From Trichomonas vaginalis G3 (Eukaryota > Parabasalia > Trichomonadida > Trichomonadidae): a DNA stretch of 64,000 nucleotides. Both the position numbers and the translations under genes were made by a program. The notes under the pieces are model-generated. The model made no database searches. It was given only the letters and a program-made list of their open reading frames with translations, and was not told where the DNA came from. Where the stretch lies: positions 8,556,001-8,620,000 of the forward strand of contig NC_067203.1 in NCBI RefSeq assembly GCF_026262505.1. The letters run 5' to 3'. Shown piece after piece: positions 12,265-23,201 of the stretch (its first letter is position 1; each line of letters begins with the position of its first letter).

Positions 12265-13512
12265 AACAGAAGTTCATCAAAAGTGACAGCTCTCATTTTT
12301 TTGACATTTGTAATTCTAAATTGAATGAGAAAAATGAAATAATACTAAGCATAATACACTATTCTAGATTTAATTATAATTAGGGAAAAGTTAGTTTTGA
12401 GAGTACTTTTCATAGGCATATAGAATGAAATCTTCTGAAAAATAATATCACATAAACTCATATTATTTTCTAATATATAACTATTTTATATAAAAATCAA
12501 ATTCAATGATCTTAAAGCGAAGGATAAACCTCAAAATTTACGAATATAATGAGTGGGAAATATAATGCTTATCTATCATAAAACCATATGAAATATCAAT
12601 TTTTGCTTTACGCCTAATTTTTGACGACAATTAGCAAAAAATGTTAAATGTTAACATCCAGTCCATTTGAATATGAAAAATAAAATTGACTTTGATTAAA
12701 TGTTTTTATTTATCATTGCAATTCTTCTTGCGACCAAAGATTTGAATAAAACTTCAAAAAATAAGATAGCTTAAAAAATAATATACGGTAGTGTTTACTA
12801 ATAGATGAATAGTATATAAATTCTATTAAAATGGATTTGATCCAAAAAATATATAAATTTTGATCATAAATAAAATCGTTTTTAATTACTTCTTCATTTA
12901 AATTATAAACATTATTTTTGTTTTATATTTTTTTGGATCAAATCCATTTTAATAGAATTTATATACTATTCATCTATTAGTAAACACTACCGTATATTAT
13001 TTTTTAAGCTATTTATTTTTGAAGTTTTATTCAAATCTTTGGTCGCAAGAAGAATTGCATGATAAATAAAAACATTTAATCAAAGTCAATTTTATTTTTC
13101 ATATTCAAATGGACTGAGTGTTAACATTTAACATTTTTTGCTAATTGTCGTCAAAAATTAGGCGTAAAGCAAAAATTGATATTTCATATGGTTTTATGAT
13201 AGATAAGCATTATATTCCCACTCATTATATTCGTAAATTTTGAGGTTTATCCTTCGCTTTTAAGATCATTGAATTTGATTTTTATATAAAATAGTTATAT
13301 ATTAGAAAATAATATGAGTTTATGTGATATTATTTTTCAGAAGATTTTGTGTTCTTCTTCAAAATTCTATTTTTTTATTAAAAAGATCCTTTACAAAAAT
13401 ATACATTTACTTTAATTAATATTTAAAAACGTGCTCTATCAAAAGTTTCAAAATTCAATATTTTAGCTTTTCTGAGGTGTCACTTTTGATGAATTTCTGT
13501 TTACAACAACTT
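12265..13512. repeat. Facing pair of the ~600-bp dispersed repeat (copy A palindrome centre)
   Basis: Plus-oriented copy at about 12265-12850 and minus-oriented copy at about 12932-13512, separated by some 80 bases. The inner two thirds are nearly identical and the outer third of the left copy is diverged. Equivalent to 30677-31930 in copy B. A similar sequence at 1345-1962 borders the Polinton block. Confidence 0.7.
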
Positions 13513-13868
13513 GCACGAAAACTGACACCTAAACTACTTAGTTTGATATGGTATGTCTCATTATCACTTTGATATCGTCTTACTGATAAACTATCAGCTA
13601 TGAAATTGACGTAGTTTATTTCTATACTCAAGACTCTGAATATCCATTATCTAATTTTAGCAATATTAAAAATAACTCCCGAAATATCCTCCCCCACTAA
13701 GAGCAAATCGCAAAATATAAGTATAGAAATATTATATGAGAGAATATAATACTGTGGATCATTCTCGTTTTAATGAGATTCTTTCCAACTTTAAATCGAA
13801 AGCCTTGTGTATAAAGTTGTGTACTACAAAAATATATCTATCATATATGTTATATAATAAATGTCTTA

Positions 13869-14009
13869 AGGGTGCCCTATAGACGATAAACCACCCTCAG
13901 AAAAGCACTTTTAGGCTATTATATTGAGAACTAGAATCTGGATAATCCATTCATTCGAGTTCTAATAAGGTTAATTTTGTGATGTTTACATTATCGTTAT
14001 AGGCACCCT
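13869..14009. mobile_element. Short TA-flanked MITE, copy A
   Basis: AGGGTGCCCTATA-type inverted ends next to TA on both sides, about 141 bases, no coding capacity. The twin in copy B is 32282-32424. The ends share the AGGGTGC start with the 1-kb element at 8580. Confidence 0.6.
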
Positions 14010-14443
14010 TAATTATTATATAAATTTGTATATAATTTAAGCTAATTCAAAATATTTCATTCATTCAAATATTTAACAAGGGAAAAGCAAAAATAATTCT
14101 GGGGTACCATTTATTCTGTGACACCTCAATTTCAGTATCATGAGGATATTGGAAATTGTTTTGATGTAGATCCAGATTTTAAACCCTTTATATGAATATA
14201 TCATAATGTTGGTTGCATTCTTAAATTGGAAAGTGAATATTTAATATAATGTGCCATATTTAATTTAGAATTTTACTTTGATAAAATATATGCGAATGTT
14301 ATGCATGAGTAGGTACTGGTATTTTTTAGTCTAGAAATTTGCTTCGATCTTCAGCTTAATCAGCAATACGTCATTATTAAAAGATTCCATTTTGAGAATA
14401 AAAAAAAATCTAGTCAAAGTTTTTGAGTTCATTTTTAGCTGGT

Positions 14444-14800
14444 ATGACAAATCAAGTCAACCTTTACGACCTCGACAAAGAGACAATTGATAAGGCAAAG
14501 GAAGATTATCGAAATTCTCTCAGAGATAACGATGAAGAAATTAAAGCTCTGCTGGTATGGCGAAAACGAAAGCAATCTTCAAGAAGGCAACTGCATTTTT
14601 CGAGAAGGAATCACCTGAACTTAGAAAATTCCTTGAAGAAAAAGGCTATCTTTTACCTGCACCCCACAAGATGTCCCCGATTCAAAGATTTCAATTTCGG
14701 ACGAGATTTACCAGCAGTTAGTGAACACAATTAAGACACTGAAAGAAAAGTTGAAAATCTTGAAGATATTGTTGAGAAGATTCATCCACAAACCAATTGA
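14444..14800 (+). pseudogene. 119-aa small gene, copy A right arm, broken by indels
   Basis: Counterpart of 32860-33219. Short losses near 14551 and 14663 move the frame. The promoter box TCATTTTT before the ATG is kept. Confidence 0.75.
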
Positions 14801-15276
14801 GTTTTATTTATAATTTCAGCTTTATCTTGTTTCTACCAATGATCATCTATATTAAATAAAAGATCAAATCGTTAGCTAAGATTGATATCTAAAACAAACA
14901 AAAAAAAAACTTATTTCTTTTTTGATCAATCATCAGTTAAACAAGATAGTTCAGTCTATAGTCTATTAAAGATATTCCACCGTCTGATTAAAGATTATAG
15001 TTTGTGTGATATTTTTTTTATCATTCTGAATGATAAACAGAAAATCTTTTTTATCATTGTTGTATGTGATTTCAGCATTTTCAAATGTTTATTATTTGAT
15101 CAAGCGATTATTTAATCAAGAGATTTTTGTTTGGAAAAGAAAATTTTTAGAAATTTATATTTGATAAATGATTAATATTTTGATTTTATTTATATATTCG
15201 AAGGCAAAATCAACAAAAACACATTATTTTAGGCTAAAAAGTGTCGATGTCAAAACCGTCTGGTCCGGCCTTTCGA

Positions 15277-15853
15277 ATGCAAGACGTAAGCTCTTTGGAA
15301 AGTATTCCTACGACGACGTCGACTTCAGCCAGCTTGACCCAGCCCTCGTTGACTACATCTCAGTCCACGAGAAGCAGCATGTTATGGTTCCACACACAGC
15401 TGGTCGCTATGTTCACAAGCGCTTCCAGAAAGTTTCTGCCCACTTGTTGAGCGTCTTTGCAACCACCTCATGTACGTGGCCGCAACACCGGCAAGAAGCT
15501 CCTTGCTATCCGCATTGTTGAGCACGCTTTTGATATCATTGCTCTCTCTACAGGCCAGAACCCAATTGTCACATTTGTCAAGGTGTTCAGTACTGCGGTG
15601 CTCGCGAAGACTCCACACGTATTGGTGTTGTGGTACAGTCCGTCGCCAAGCATGCGATGTCTCTCCACTCCGCCGCATTGATCAGGCTCTCTCCTTGATC
15701 ACAGAAGGTGTTCGTAAGGCAGCCTTCCGCTCCTCCCGCAACATTGCGAGTGCCTTGCCGACGAGCTCATTGCCGCCTCAAAACAACGACCAGACATCAT
15801 ACGCCTGCCGCAAGAAAGACGAACTTGAGCGCATTGCCAAGTCCAACCGTTAA
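15277..15853 (+). pseudogene. RPS5: Ribosomal protein uS7 (RPS5), copy A right arm, broken by indels
   Basis: Counterpart of 33698-34279 with several single-base indels that split the frame. The ATG at 15247 is in frame with 15277 here because the upstream T run has three Ts rather than four. The stop at 15853 and the conserved C-terminal KSNR are kept. Confidence 0.8.
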
Positions 15854-17775
15854 AGTTTCTTTTTATATAAAATACATAAACTGAATCTTTTTAAATTCGC
15901 CTCTTCATATTTTATTTTTTTATTATTTCCATATTTATACTACCGCCTCTTTTCCCCTTCAATCTTTCTTTACGAAATCAGTAAATGGTTTTATGGGCAT
16001 AAAAAACCGTTATATGTTATGCCTCGAAGATTTTTCATTCCTCGACCTACACAGACTTTTGAGGCCTATGCTCGCGGCAAACGGGGGTTAGGAAGTCTGG
16101 GAATTTATGCTATCATATTAGATAAGGTATATATAAGATAAAATATAATATGAGAATAATATCTATATTGTCAAATTTGAAATAAAGTATTTATTATAAA
16201 TATGAGTGATATATGTTTTTCGAATAGAAATGACCAAAAGCAAATAAAAACAAATTTGATTTACAAAATGAGTGTTTTCGCCTAAAAGTTTGGATGAAAA
16301 AGATTTATTTTTAGATGTCAAATAGAAATAAAAGAAATTGAAGTAATATTTCTTTGTGTAAATTTAAATTTGGCGGGCAAAATTCAATAGAATTCAAATT
16401 TTTGTGAGGAAAACGGCGGCTAAAAAGTGTCATTTTTGTTCTGGGGTAGCTGAAACTTGTGAACAAGTCTATCGATATAGAGTATGGGGGTGCTCTTGAA
16501 AGACTTCAAAGTACGGGTATTCCAAGGATAATATAGGTTCTTGAATCAGATCCAACTGCTCAGCACAGCAACCTTGCTCGGCAGCAGCAACTGTTCTTCT
16601 TGCGCCAAAATGCTGTGTGATCTCTACATGATCAGTTGACTTCTCACTGTTAACTATGCAGCTGATCAGATCCAACTGCTCAGCACAGCATTGTTAACAA
16701 AGAGTGTATTTATGAAAGATAACTTGTTTACAAAGGCTAGCTTTTCTTATATAGTAAGCTCAGTAAATACGTCATTTCTAAATAGTTATATTTTTGTAAT
16801 TTTTCTTGATTACACTGGTTTACAATCTATAAATAGTAGTTCTGGTGTGTTTAAGTATGATAAATTAATGTTGTTACAAGTTTTCTCATCGAATAGAAAA
16901 CCATTAAAGAGATTTTTACTTTTTGGATAATGTATTTATGCTGGATAGTGTGTAAGACTATGATGGCCATCAATTTTTTAGGAAGCTTTAAGAAAAAAAT
17001 TGTAATAAATCTCTATTTCGAAGTAAAATGACCTTGAAAAATCGTGGTTGGCTCTTGGATCTGTAATTTCTTGATGAACAATTTGTAACAATGAGATTAT
17101 ATTGTGTAGTTATGATCGAGGATGATTAAAAAGATTTAACTAACGTACGTTTTCAAATTCAATGATTAGACTCATTAAAGTATAAATGTTTCTATTAAAA
17201 TTCATTAAATTCTATAATCATAGCAATTTTTTTTTAATATGATCGATTTTGCTTGGAAAAAAAGATATTTTAGAACAGTGTATTAAATTAAAAAGAATTT
17301 GTCATGTTAAAAAAATCGAAATGTCTTCCAAAATAATTTCAAAAATTCGAAATGTGTACAAAAAAACAACAATTTGTAAGATTAAAAAAATGGAACATGA
17401 TTTTTTTTTGAAAAAATTAGAGTAAGGATTCTTCTTTATCTCATGAATATTGAATATTTTCCGTTCTGAGACCGGAAATTCGAATTTTTGCATTGTGTGC
17501 CATCAAATTTATGCGGAAAAATCGATTTTTAATAAGGGGTTGGGCGGAATTTTCAAGTTTTAAAGATTGTGCTCAGGTTATTAACAAAATTTGCTTTTGG
17601 TTTAGAAAAACCGATAAAATCAATTTTAGTGATAGTAATGAGATGAACACAGAAAGCAAAAGTAAATCTGAAGATTCTGCTATTTAAAAAATGGGTTAAA
17701 GGAAATTAAGTTAAGAAGGGATGGATTAATAATAAATAAAATAAAATTAAATATATTATTTTTGAATAAAAAGAT
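15854..17775. other. Intergenic region (copy A)
   Basis: Equivalent to 34280-36203 of copy B. It holds a short GC-rich island with a 40-codon frame at about 16019-16141, a direct repeat GATCCAACTGCTCAGCACAG at about 16547 and 16669, and a 64-codon frame at 17493-17687. None is recognised. Confidence 0.5.
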
Positions 17776-17996
17776 TGAATCTTAGAACTACGAACTCTCT
17801 ACTTACTTCGCACTCATAACTCAGATCTTACAACTACGAACCTCTCTACTTACTTCGTACTCATAACTCAGATCTTACAACTACGAACTCTCTACTTACT
17901 TCGTACTCATAACTCAGATCTTACAACTACGAACTCTCTACTTACTTCGTACTCAAACTTAGATCTTACAACTACGAACCTCTCTACTTACTTCCA
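17776..17996. repeat. 46-bp tandem repeat, copy A
   Basis: About 4.7 copies of a 46-base unit beginning AGATCTTACAACTACGAACT. It lies near the right end of copy A, as its twin does at 36204-36421 in copy B. Confidence 0.85.
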
Positions 17997-18043
17997 TTTG
18001 AATTTTTTCAATATTGTAAAGATTGTAAAAAAAATTCATAACC

Positions 18044-18240
18044 CTGCTTCTTTTGTTTCATCATTATACCTCAAAACATTAAAGTTCTTCAATAATATTG
18101 TTCTTCCTGCTGGAATACTTCGAACCTGTCTGATTTCAATAGCTTTCTCACCTCCTACATACTCTACCCAGTGTCTTGGATATTCATAAGTATACTGACT
18201 TTCTGAATTTTGGTTGGTTTCATCATAACATGTTCATAGT
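18044..18240 (-). pseudogene. Polinton capsid-like fossil fragment
   Basis: A minus-strand open stretch at the junction with copy A. The translation is beta-strand-like and resembles the style of the structural-protein fossil at 3791-4423. It is cut off at the junction, so only a fragment is present. The assignment to a capsid protein is inferred. Confidence 0.3.
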
Positions 18241-18315
18241 ATATCTTTATACTCTTGTCAGTTAGACTCGGTGTATGTTCTGAATATTTCTGACTTGCAT
18301 TTTTAATGGAGATAA

Positions 18316-19204
18316 AATGAAGCATTTAATACATGACGTAGATGAAGACATGAATGAAAGCAGTGAAAAGCTCAACAGTTCTCTCATTCTTCCTTTCAGT
18401 AAGGACTATGAGTTCTGTTCAAATGGTGTTTATTTTCTATTGTGGAAAGATGGGTTCAGGTAAGACATTTAACCTCATTCGTCATATACTCATAACAGAA
18501 ACGTTTAGGAAATGACTCATATTATGACCAAATCATTATATCAGCAACTTCAGACTCTATGGACTCCACAGCGAAAACATTTATGTCAAAAATTCAAGCC
18601 TCTGTCGTTAAAGTTCCAGACAGTGAACTCATTGAATTTCTTCAACGTTACATTCGACGTAAGAGGAAATATTATGCCATCGTTGAATTTATACAGTCAG
18701 GAATGCAAAAGACTTCTGAGGAGATGGAAAGAATTATTGACAAACACCACTTACGTCAGTACTCAGGAGTTTACGATATGAAACGACTTACAAACTACAT
18801 TCTGTCAAAACTTTCAAAATACCCCTTCAAAAAATATCCATCAAACACTTTATTAGTTTGTGACGACTTCGCTGGTAAAGGTTTAGTTTCAAAGCCTGAC
18901 TCACCATTAGCTAACATCATTACTAAAGTCAGACATTACCATTTAACTGTAGCAATACTTATGCAAACATGGAGGTTTTTAGCTTTAAACATAAAACGTC
19001 TCATAACTGACTTCGTATCTTTCAAGGTTTCTCACGCTATGACATTGAACTCATTTGGAAACAGTCAGGTAAACATTACCTTTTGAAGAAATTTGGGAAG
19101 CATATAAGTCTCTCATCTCTCCTCGTTCATACCTTGAGATTCATATCATGACTAATACCATTAAAGTCAAAAATATTCCATGGGAACGACCAACATTGTT
19201 TTAA
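18316..19204 (+). pseudogene. Polinton packaging ATPase (FtsK-HerA/A32-like) fossil
   Basis: Contains a Walker A motif (GKMGSGKT) near 18445 and a Walker B-like hydrophobic run ending in DD near 18860. The spacing and the short overall length fit the A32-like genome-packaging ATPases of Polintons. In the intact family this enzyme would pump DNA into capsids. The gene is broken, with at least a couple of breaks. It converges on the minus-strand gene ending at 19201. Confidence 0.6.
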
Positions 19205-19709
19205 AGTTTAACCTTCAATTGACTGATGGTAAACAAATTCCATGCATCTCTGTCGCCATTTCTGTTAATATTTTTGCTGTCATTCATATCATCCACTTCC
19301 CCATCCGTTAGCTTTTGAGGATATGCGTTAGAATAGCTGTTCTTAAATGAAGGCTTTTCACCTTTGAGAGCATAAACTCTATAACTTTCTGCATACTTTA
19401 TGTTTGAACCTCCTGAGCCATCGTTGACATAAATTTTTATAGGCTTCCACCCTTTGTTCATGTTCCTGCTTCTTCCTTAGCTCTTTTGTTCAGTAGTTCT
19501 ACATCTTTATACACAGCACCTGTCTCAGTGAATTCAACAATATTTTCATTCGTTAGCTTTACATTCAAACCCTTGTCGAGTATATTGTTCATTTCACACA
19601 TATAAAAGGTTTTTATTCTATATGAAATGAGAAGCAAATCCATCTTAGCTGGTGCCGTTAATGTTCCAATTGAACCAACATCAAATGTTGACTCACGAAC
19701 GACAAACAA
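19201..19709 (-). CDS. Two small overlapping Polinton genes, unassigned
   Basis: Minus-strand frames of 83 (19458-19709) and 86 (19201-19461) residues that overlap by a few bases. Neither has a recognisable domain. They could be separate small proteins or parts of one fossil gene. They are placed with the Polinton by position only. Confidence 0.35.
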
Positions 19710-19986
19710 ATATTGTCATAAAGAACTATAGTTCAGAGTGTTTGAAAGAAAAAGAACCAGAACTTAAGTCGGGACTTCGGTCTTGGAGCATGGCGCCGTG
19801 AATTTAAACACAGCTTCAAACGCTAACGCTACATCAGATGTTTTAGAGTATCCACCACTGACCAAATTCTTTCAAGAGAAGCCAACGACAATCCTTACAC
19901 AAAGTTCAAACAAATCCTTCAGATAACGTAGACCATTACCTCTTCAGTTATACCAAACAATTTTACTCAAAGACGAAAAGAAGCTT

Positions 19987-20262
19987 TTGACAAATCTTAT
20001 AAGCAAGAACCAAATAATTCTAACAAAGGAGGACCTTGAAAATGTTATCTCACGAATAACAGGGAAACAATGTGTCATTGACTATCTCGACCCGGAAATC
20101 GAATGCTGTGGTCAAACTCCACTATTCATGAAAATAGGTAACATCCGCATCATTGAAACACCAGGAACTACAGGAGTTGAGTTTAAGTATAAATATTCGA
20201 ACGAGTATACAAAACTATCTACTGACTATAAACTTTGCTTGAAATATGTTTTAGTAAATTAA
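19987..20262 (+). CDS. Small Polinton-associated protein, unassigned
   Basis: A 91-residue frame, mixed alpha/beta, ending just before the GGGCTCTTTGAGCCC stem-loop. Coding-like sequence extends upstream to about 19720 in other frames, so this is probably the end of a longer fossil gene. No family recognised. Confidence 0.35.
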   Translation: MTNLISKNQIILTKEDLENVISRITGKQCVIDYLDPEIECCGQTPLFMKIGNIRIIETPGTTGVEFKYKYSNEYTKLSTDYKLCLKYVLVN

Positions 20263-20269
20263 AGCAGTC

Positions 20270-20310
20270 AGGAGGGCTCTTTGAGCCCATCTTGGCGCTT
20301 TGCACCGTCA
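20270..20310. terminator. GC-rich stem-loop after the last Polinton gene
   Basis: GGGCTCTTTGAGCCC, a six-base stem with a TTT loop, lies about 15 bases after the stop at 20262, followed by GGCGCTTTGC. It resembles the stem-loops near 3645 in part 1. Role in RNA 3'-end formation is inferred. Confidence 0.4.
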
Positions 20311-20404
20311 GTCAAAAAAATTTCAAGTTAGCAATTTGTAATATCTGTAATGCATGAAAATTCGGTTCACTTCATTTTTGACACTTTACATATCGGATGT
20401 ATTA

Positions 20405-22830
20405 TCTAAGTTTCCCGCTGTCAGAGAGGGAATGGAAGGGTAAGAGGTATATATTCATAATGTATACCTCTTACCCTTTCATTCCTCGAGAAAGTTCAAA
20501 AACTTGGGTGCAATCAGACTGATTGCACCCAAGTTTTTGAACTTTGTATAAGGAATTGTTGGCTATGATGTACTGATCATGAATCAGTACATCATAGCCA
20601 ACAATTCCTTCGCAAACAGCGGGAAACTTTGTCTGAATAGTTTAACATTCAGACAAAGTTTCCCGCTGTCAGGGAGGGAATGGAAGGGTAAGAGGTATAT
20701 ATTCATAATGTATACCTCTTACCCTTTCATTCCCTCGAGAAAGTTCAAAAACTTGGGTGCAATCAGTTCTGATTGCACCCAAGTTTTGAACTTTGTATAA
20801 GAATAGTTGGCTATGATGTACTGATCATGAATCAGTACATCATAGCCAACAATTCCTTCGCAAACAGCGGAAACTTTGTCTGAATAGTTTAACATTCAGA
20901 CAAAGTTTCCCGCTGTCAGGGAGGAATGGAAGGGTAAGAGGTATATTATTCATAATGTATACCTCTTACCCTTTCATTCCCTCGAGAAAGTTCAAAAACT
21001 TGGGTGCAATCAGTTCTGATTGCACCCAAGTTTTTGAACTTTGTATAGGAATTGTTGGCTATGATGTACTGATCATGAATAAGTACATCATAGCCAACAA
21101 TTCCTTCGCAAACAGCGGGAAACTTTGTCTGAATAGTTTAACATTCAGACAAAGTTTCCCGCTGTCAGGAGGGAATGGAAGGGTAAGAGGTATATATTCA
21201 TAATGTATACCTCTTACCCTTTCATTCCCTCGAGAAAGTTCAAAAAACTTGGGTGCAATCAGTTCTGATTGCACCCAAGTTTTTGAACTTTGTATAAGGA
21301 ATTGTTGGCTATGATGTACTGATCATGAATCAGTACATCATAGCCAACAATTCCTTCGCAAACAGCGGGAAACTTTGTCTGAATAGTTTAACATTCAGAC
21401 AAAGTTTCCCGCTGTCAGGGAGGGAATGGAAGGGTAAGAGGTATATATTCATAATGTATACCTCTTACCCTTTCATTCCCTCGAGAAAGTTCAAAAACTT
21501 GGGTGCAATCAGAACTGATTGCACCCAAGTTTTTGAACTTTGTATAAGGAATTGTTGGCTATGATGTACTGATCATGAATCAGTACATCATAGCCAACAA
21601 TTCCTTCGCAAACAGCGGGAAACTTTGTCTGAATAGTTTAACATTCAGACAAAGTTTCCCGCTGTCAGGAGGGGATGGAAGGTAAGAGGTATATATTCAT
21701 AATGTATACCTCTTACCCTTTCATTCCCTCGAGAAAGTTCAAAAACTTGGGTGCAATCAGTTCTGATTGCACCCAAGTTTTTGAACTTTGTATAAGGAAT
21801 TGTTGGCTATGATGTACTGATCATGAATCAGTACATCATAGCCAACAATTCCTTCGCAAACAGCGGGAAACTTTGTCTGAATAGTTTAACATTCAGACAA
21901 AGTTTCCGCTGTCAGGGAGGGAATGGAAGGGTAAGAGGTATATATTCATAATGTATACCTCTTACCCTTTCATTCCCTCGAGAAAGTTCAAAAACTTGGG
22001 TGCAATCAGTTCTGATTGCACCCAAGTTTTTGAACTTTGTATAAGGAATTGTTGGCTATGATGTACTGATCATGAATCAGTACATCATAGCCAACAATTC
22101 CTTCGCAAACAGCGGGAAACTTTGTCTGAATAGTTTAACATTCAGACAAAGTTTCCCGCTGTCAGGGAGGGAATGGAAGGGTAAGAGTATATATTCATAA
22201 TGTATACCTCTTACCCTTTCATTCCCTCGAGAAAGTTCAAAAACTTGGGTGCAATCATTCTGATTGCACCCAAGTTTTTGAACTTTGTATAAGGAATTGT
22301 TGGCTATGATGTACTGATCATGAATCAGTACATCATAGCCAACAATTCCTTCGCAAACAGCGGGAAACTTTGTCTGAATAGTTTAACATTCAGACAAAGT
22401 TTCCCGCTGTCAGGGAGGGAATGGAAGGGTAAGAGGTATATATTCATAATGTATACCTCTTACCCTTTCATTCCCTCGAGAAAGTTCAAAACTTGGGTGC
22501 AATCAGAACTGATTGCACCCAAGTTTTTGAACTTTGTATAAGGAATTGTTGGCTATGATGTACTGATCATGAATCAGTACATCATAGCCAACAATTCCTT
22601 CGCAAACAGCGGGAACTTTGTCTGAATAGTTTAACATTCAGACAAAGTTTCCCGCTGTCAGAGAGGGAATGGAAGGGTAAGAGGTATATATTCAATATGT
22701 TATACCTCTTACCCTTTCATTCCCTCGAGAAAGTTCAAAAACTTGGGTGCAATCAGAACTGATTGCACCCAAGTTTTGAACTTTGTATAAGGAATTGTTG
22801 GCTATGATGTACTGATCATGAATCAGTTAA
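20405..22830. repeat. Satellite of ~249-bp units, each made of four hairpins
   Basis: About ten tandem units; the marker GATCATGAAT recurs at 20575, 20823, 21071, 21321, 21571, 21819, 22068, 22316, 22565 and 22814. Each unit is four consecutive near-perfect inverted repeats. H1 is centred on the marker (28-base arms, 5-base loop). H2 has arms starting CAGCGGGAAACTTTG (about 22 bases, 8-base loop). H3 has arms GGGAATG...GAGGTATA (about 24 bases, one mismatch, 11-base loop). H4 has arms AAAGTTCAAAAACTTGGG and on (27 bases, 2-base TT or AA loop). Over 90% of the unit lies in hairpins. Units differ by a few single-base changes. The array starts within H2 and stops within H1, directly against copy B. 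Confidence 0.95.
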
Positions 22831-22831
22831 G

Positions 22832-23201
22832 ATTGATGATGTGATTCATGAAAGAAACATTGACAACAAAGACTATATAGATTAATGAAATTCTCTATTT
22901 TTAATCAAAATCAATAGATAGCATCAGATGCATACTATTCAAGAAAACCTCCATATTTTCTCATTGATTTCAATTAAAAATGAAGAATTTTCTCATCGAC
23001 AAAGTAGCATTCTAGATGTACAATTCATTAATCCTTTCTTGATTGTGTTAGAAAAATCATAGGAGAGATGATGTGTCAAGAAAATTTTGAAACAATGAAA
23101 ATTCAAAAACATCGTTTTTCGAATTTGTTTTCAAATTAGCGCCAGCACTGTAGAAATTGTAAGACAAATTGCAATATAAAATTGTTCTGTACTTTTTTTG
23201 A
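22832..23201. other. Upstream region of the 618-aa gene
   Basis: AT-rich spacer between the satellite and the gene. A GTACTTTTTTTG stretch ten bases before the ATG is a weak initiator candidate. Confidence 0.4.

Larger units (their letters stand above)
4449..18043 (+). repeat. Copy A of a 13.6-kb direct duplication (degraded)
   Basis: This block matches 22832-36469 from end to end, in the same gene order and orientation. It starts right after the N gap and stops matching at 18043, where Polinton sequence begins. Against copy B it shows many one- or two-base insertions and deletions and rather few substitutions, spread over coding and non-coding DNA. In the first gene alone (4816-6669) I count roughly a dozen or more differences. 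Both flanks carry the hexamer TGCTTC (4418-4423 and 18045-18050). It may be an unpolished or misplaced contig, or a real but recent duplication. Confidence 0.85.
18044..20262. mobile_element. Polinton/Maverick fossil, part 2
   Basis: Right after copy A the sequence changes to compact, alternating genes like those at 2067-4423. The key part is a packaging-ATPase remnant (18316-19204). Minus-strand structural-type sequence at 18044-18240, two short minus-strand genes at 19201-19709 and a plus-strand gene ending at 20262 complete it. It is broken, with several breaks. Copy A plus the N gap appear to be inserted between part 1 and part 2, whose minus-strand capsid-like stretches face the two junctions. 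Confidence 0.6.

Noticed and set aside
4449-18043. The 13.6-kb block as a giant mobile element
   Set aside because: It has no inverted or long terminal repeats at its edges, and it carries ordinary host genes such as uS7. A duplication or assembly explanation is simpler.
20579-22541. Repeated 70-80-codon open frames within the hairpin satellite
   Set aside because: They arise because the unit length and base changes leave one frame open across the palindromes; the same frames appear on both strands and read through hairpin arms. No sign of protein constraint.
20405-22830. CRISPR-like array
   Set aside because: The repeats have no variable spacers, the units are 249 bases of hairpins, and the DNA is eukaryotic.
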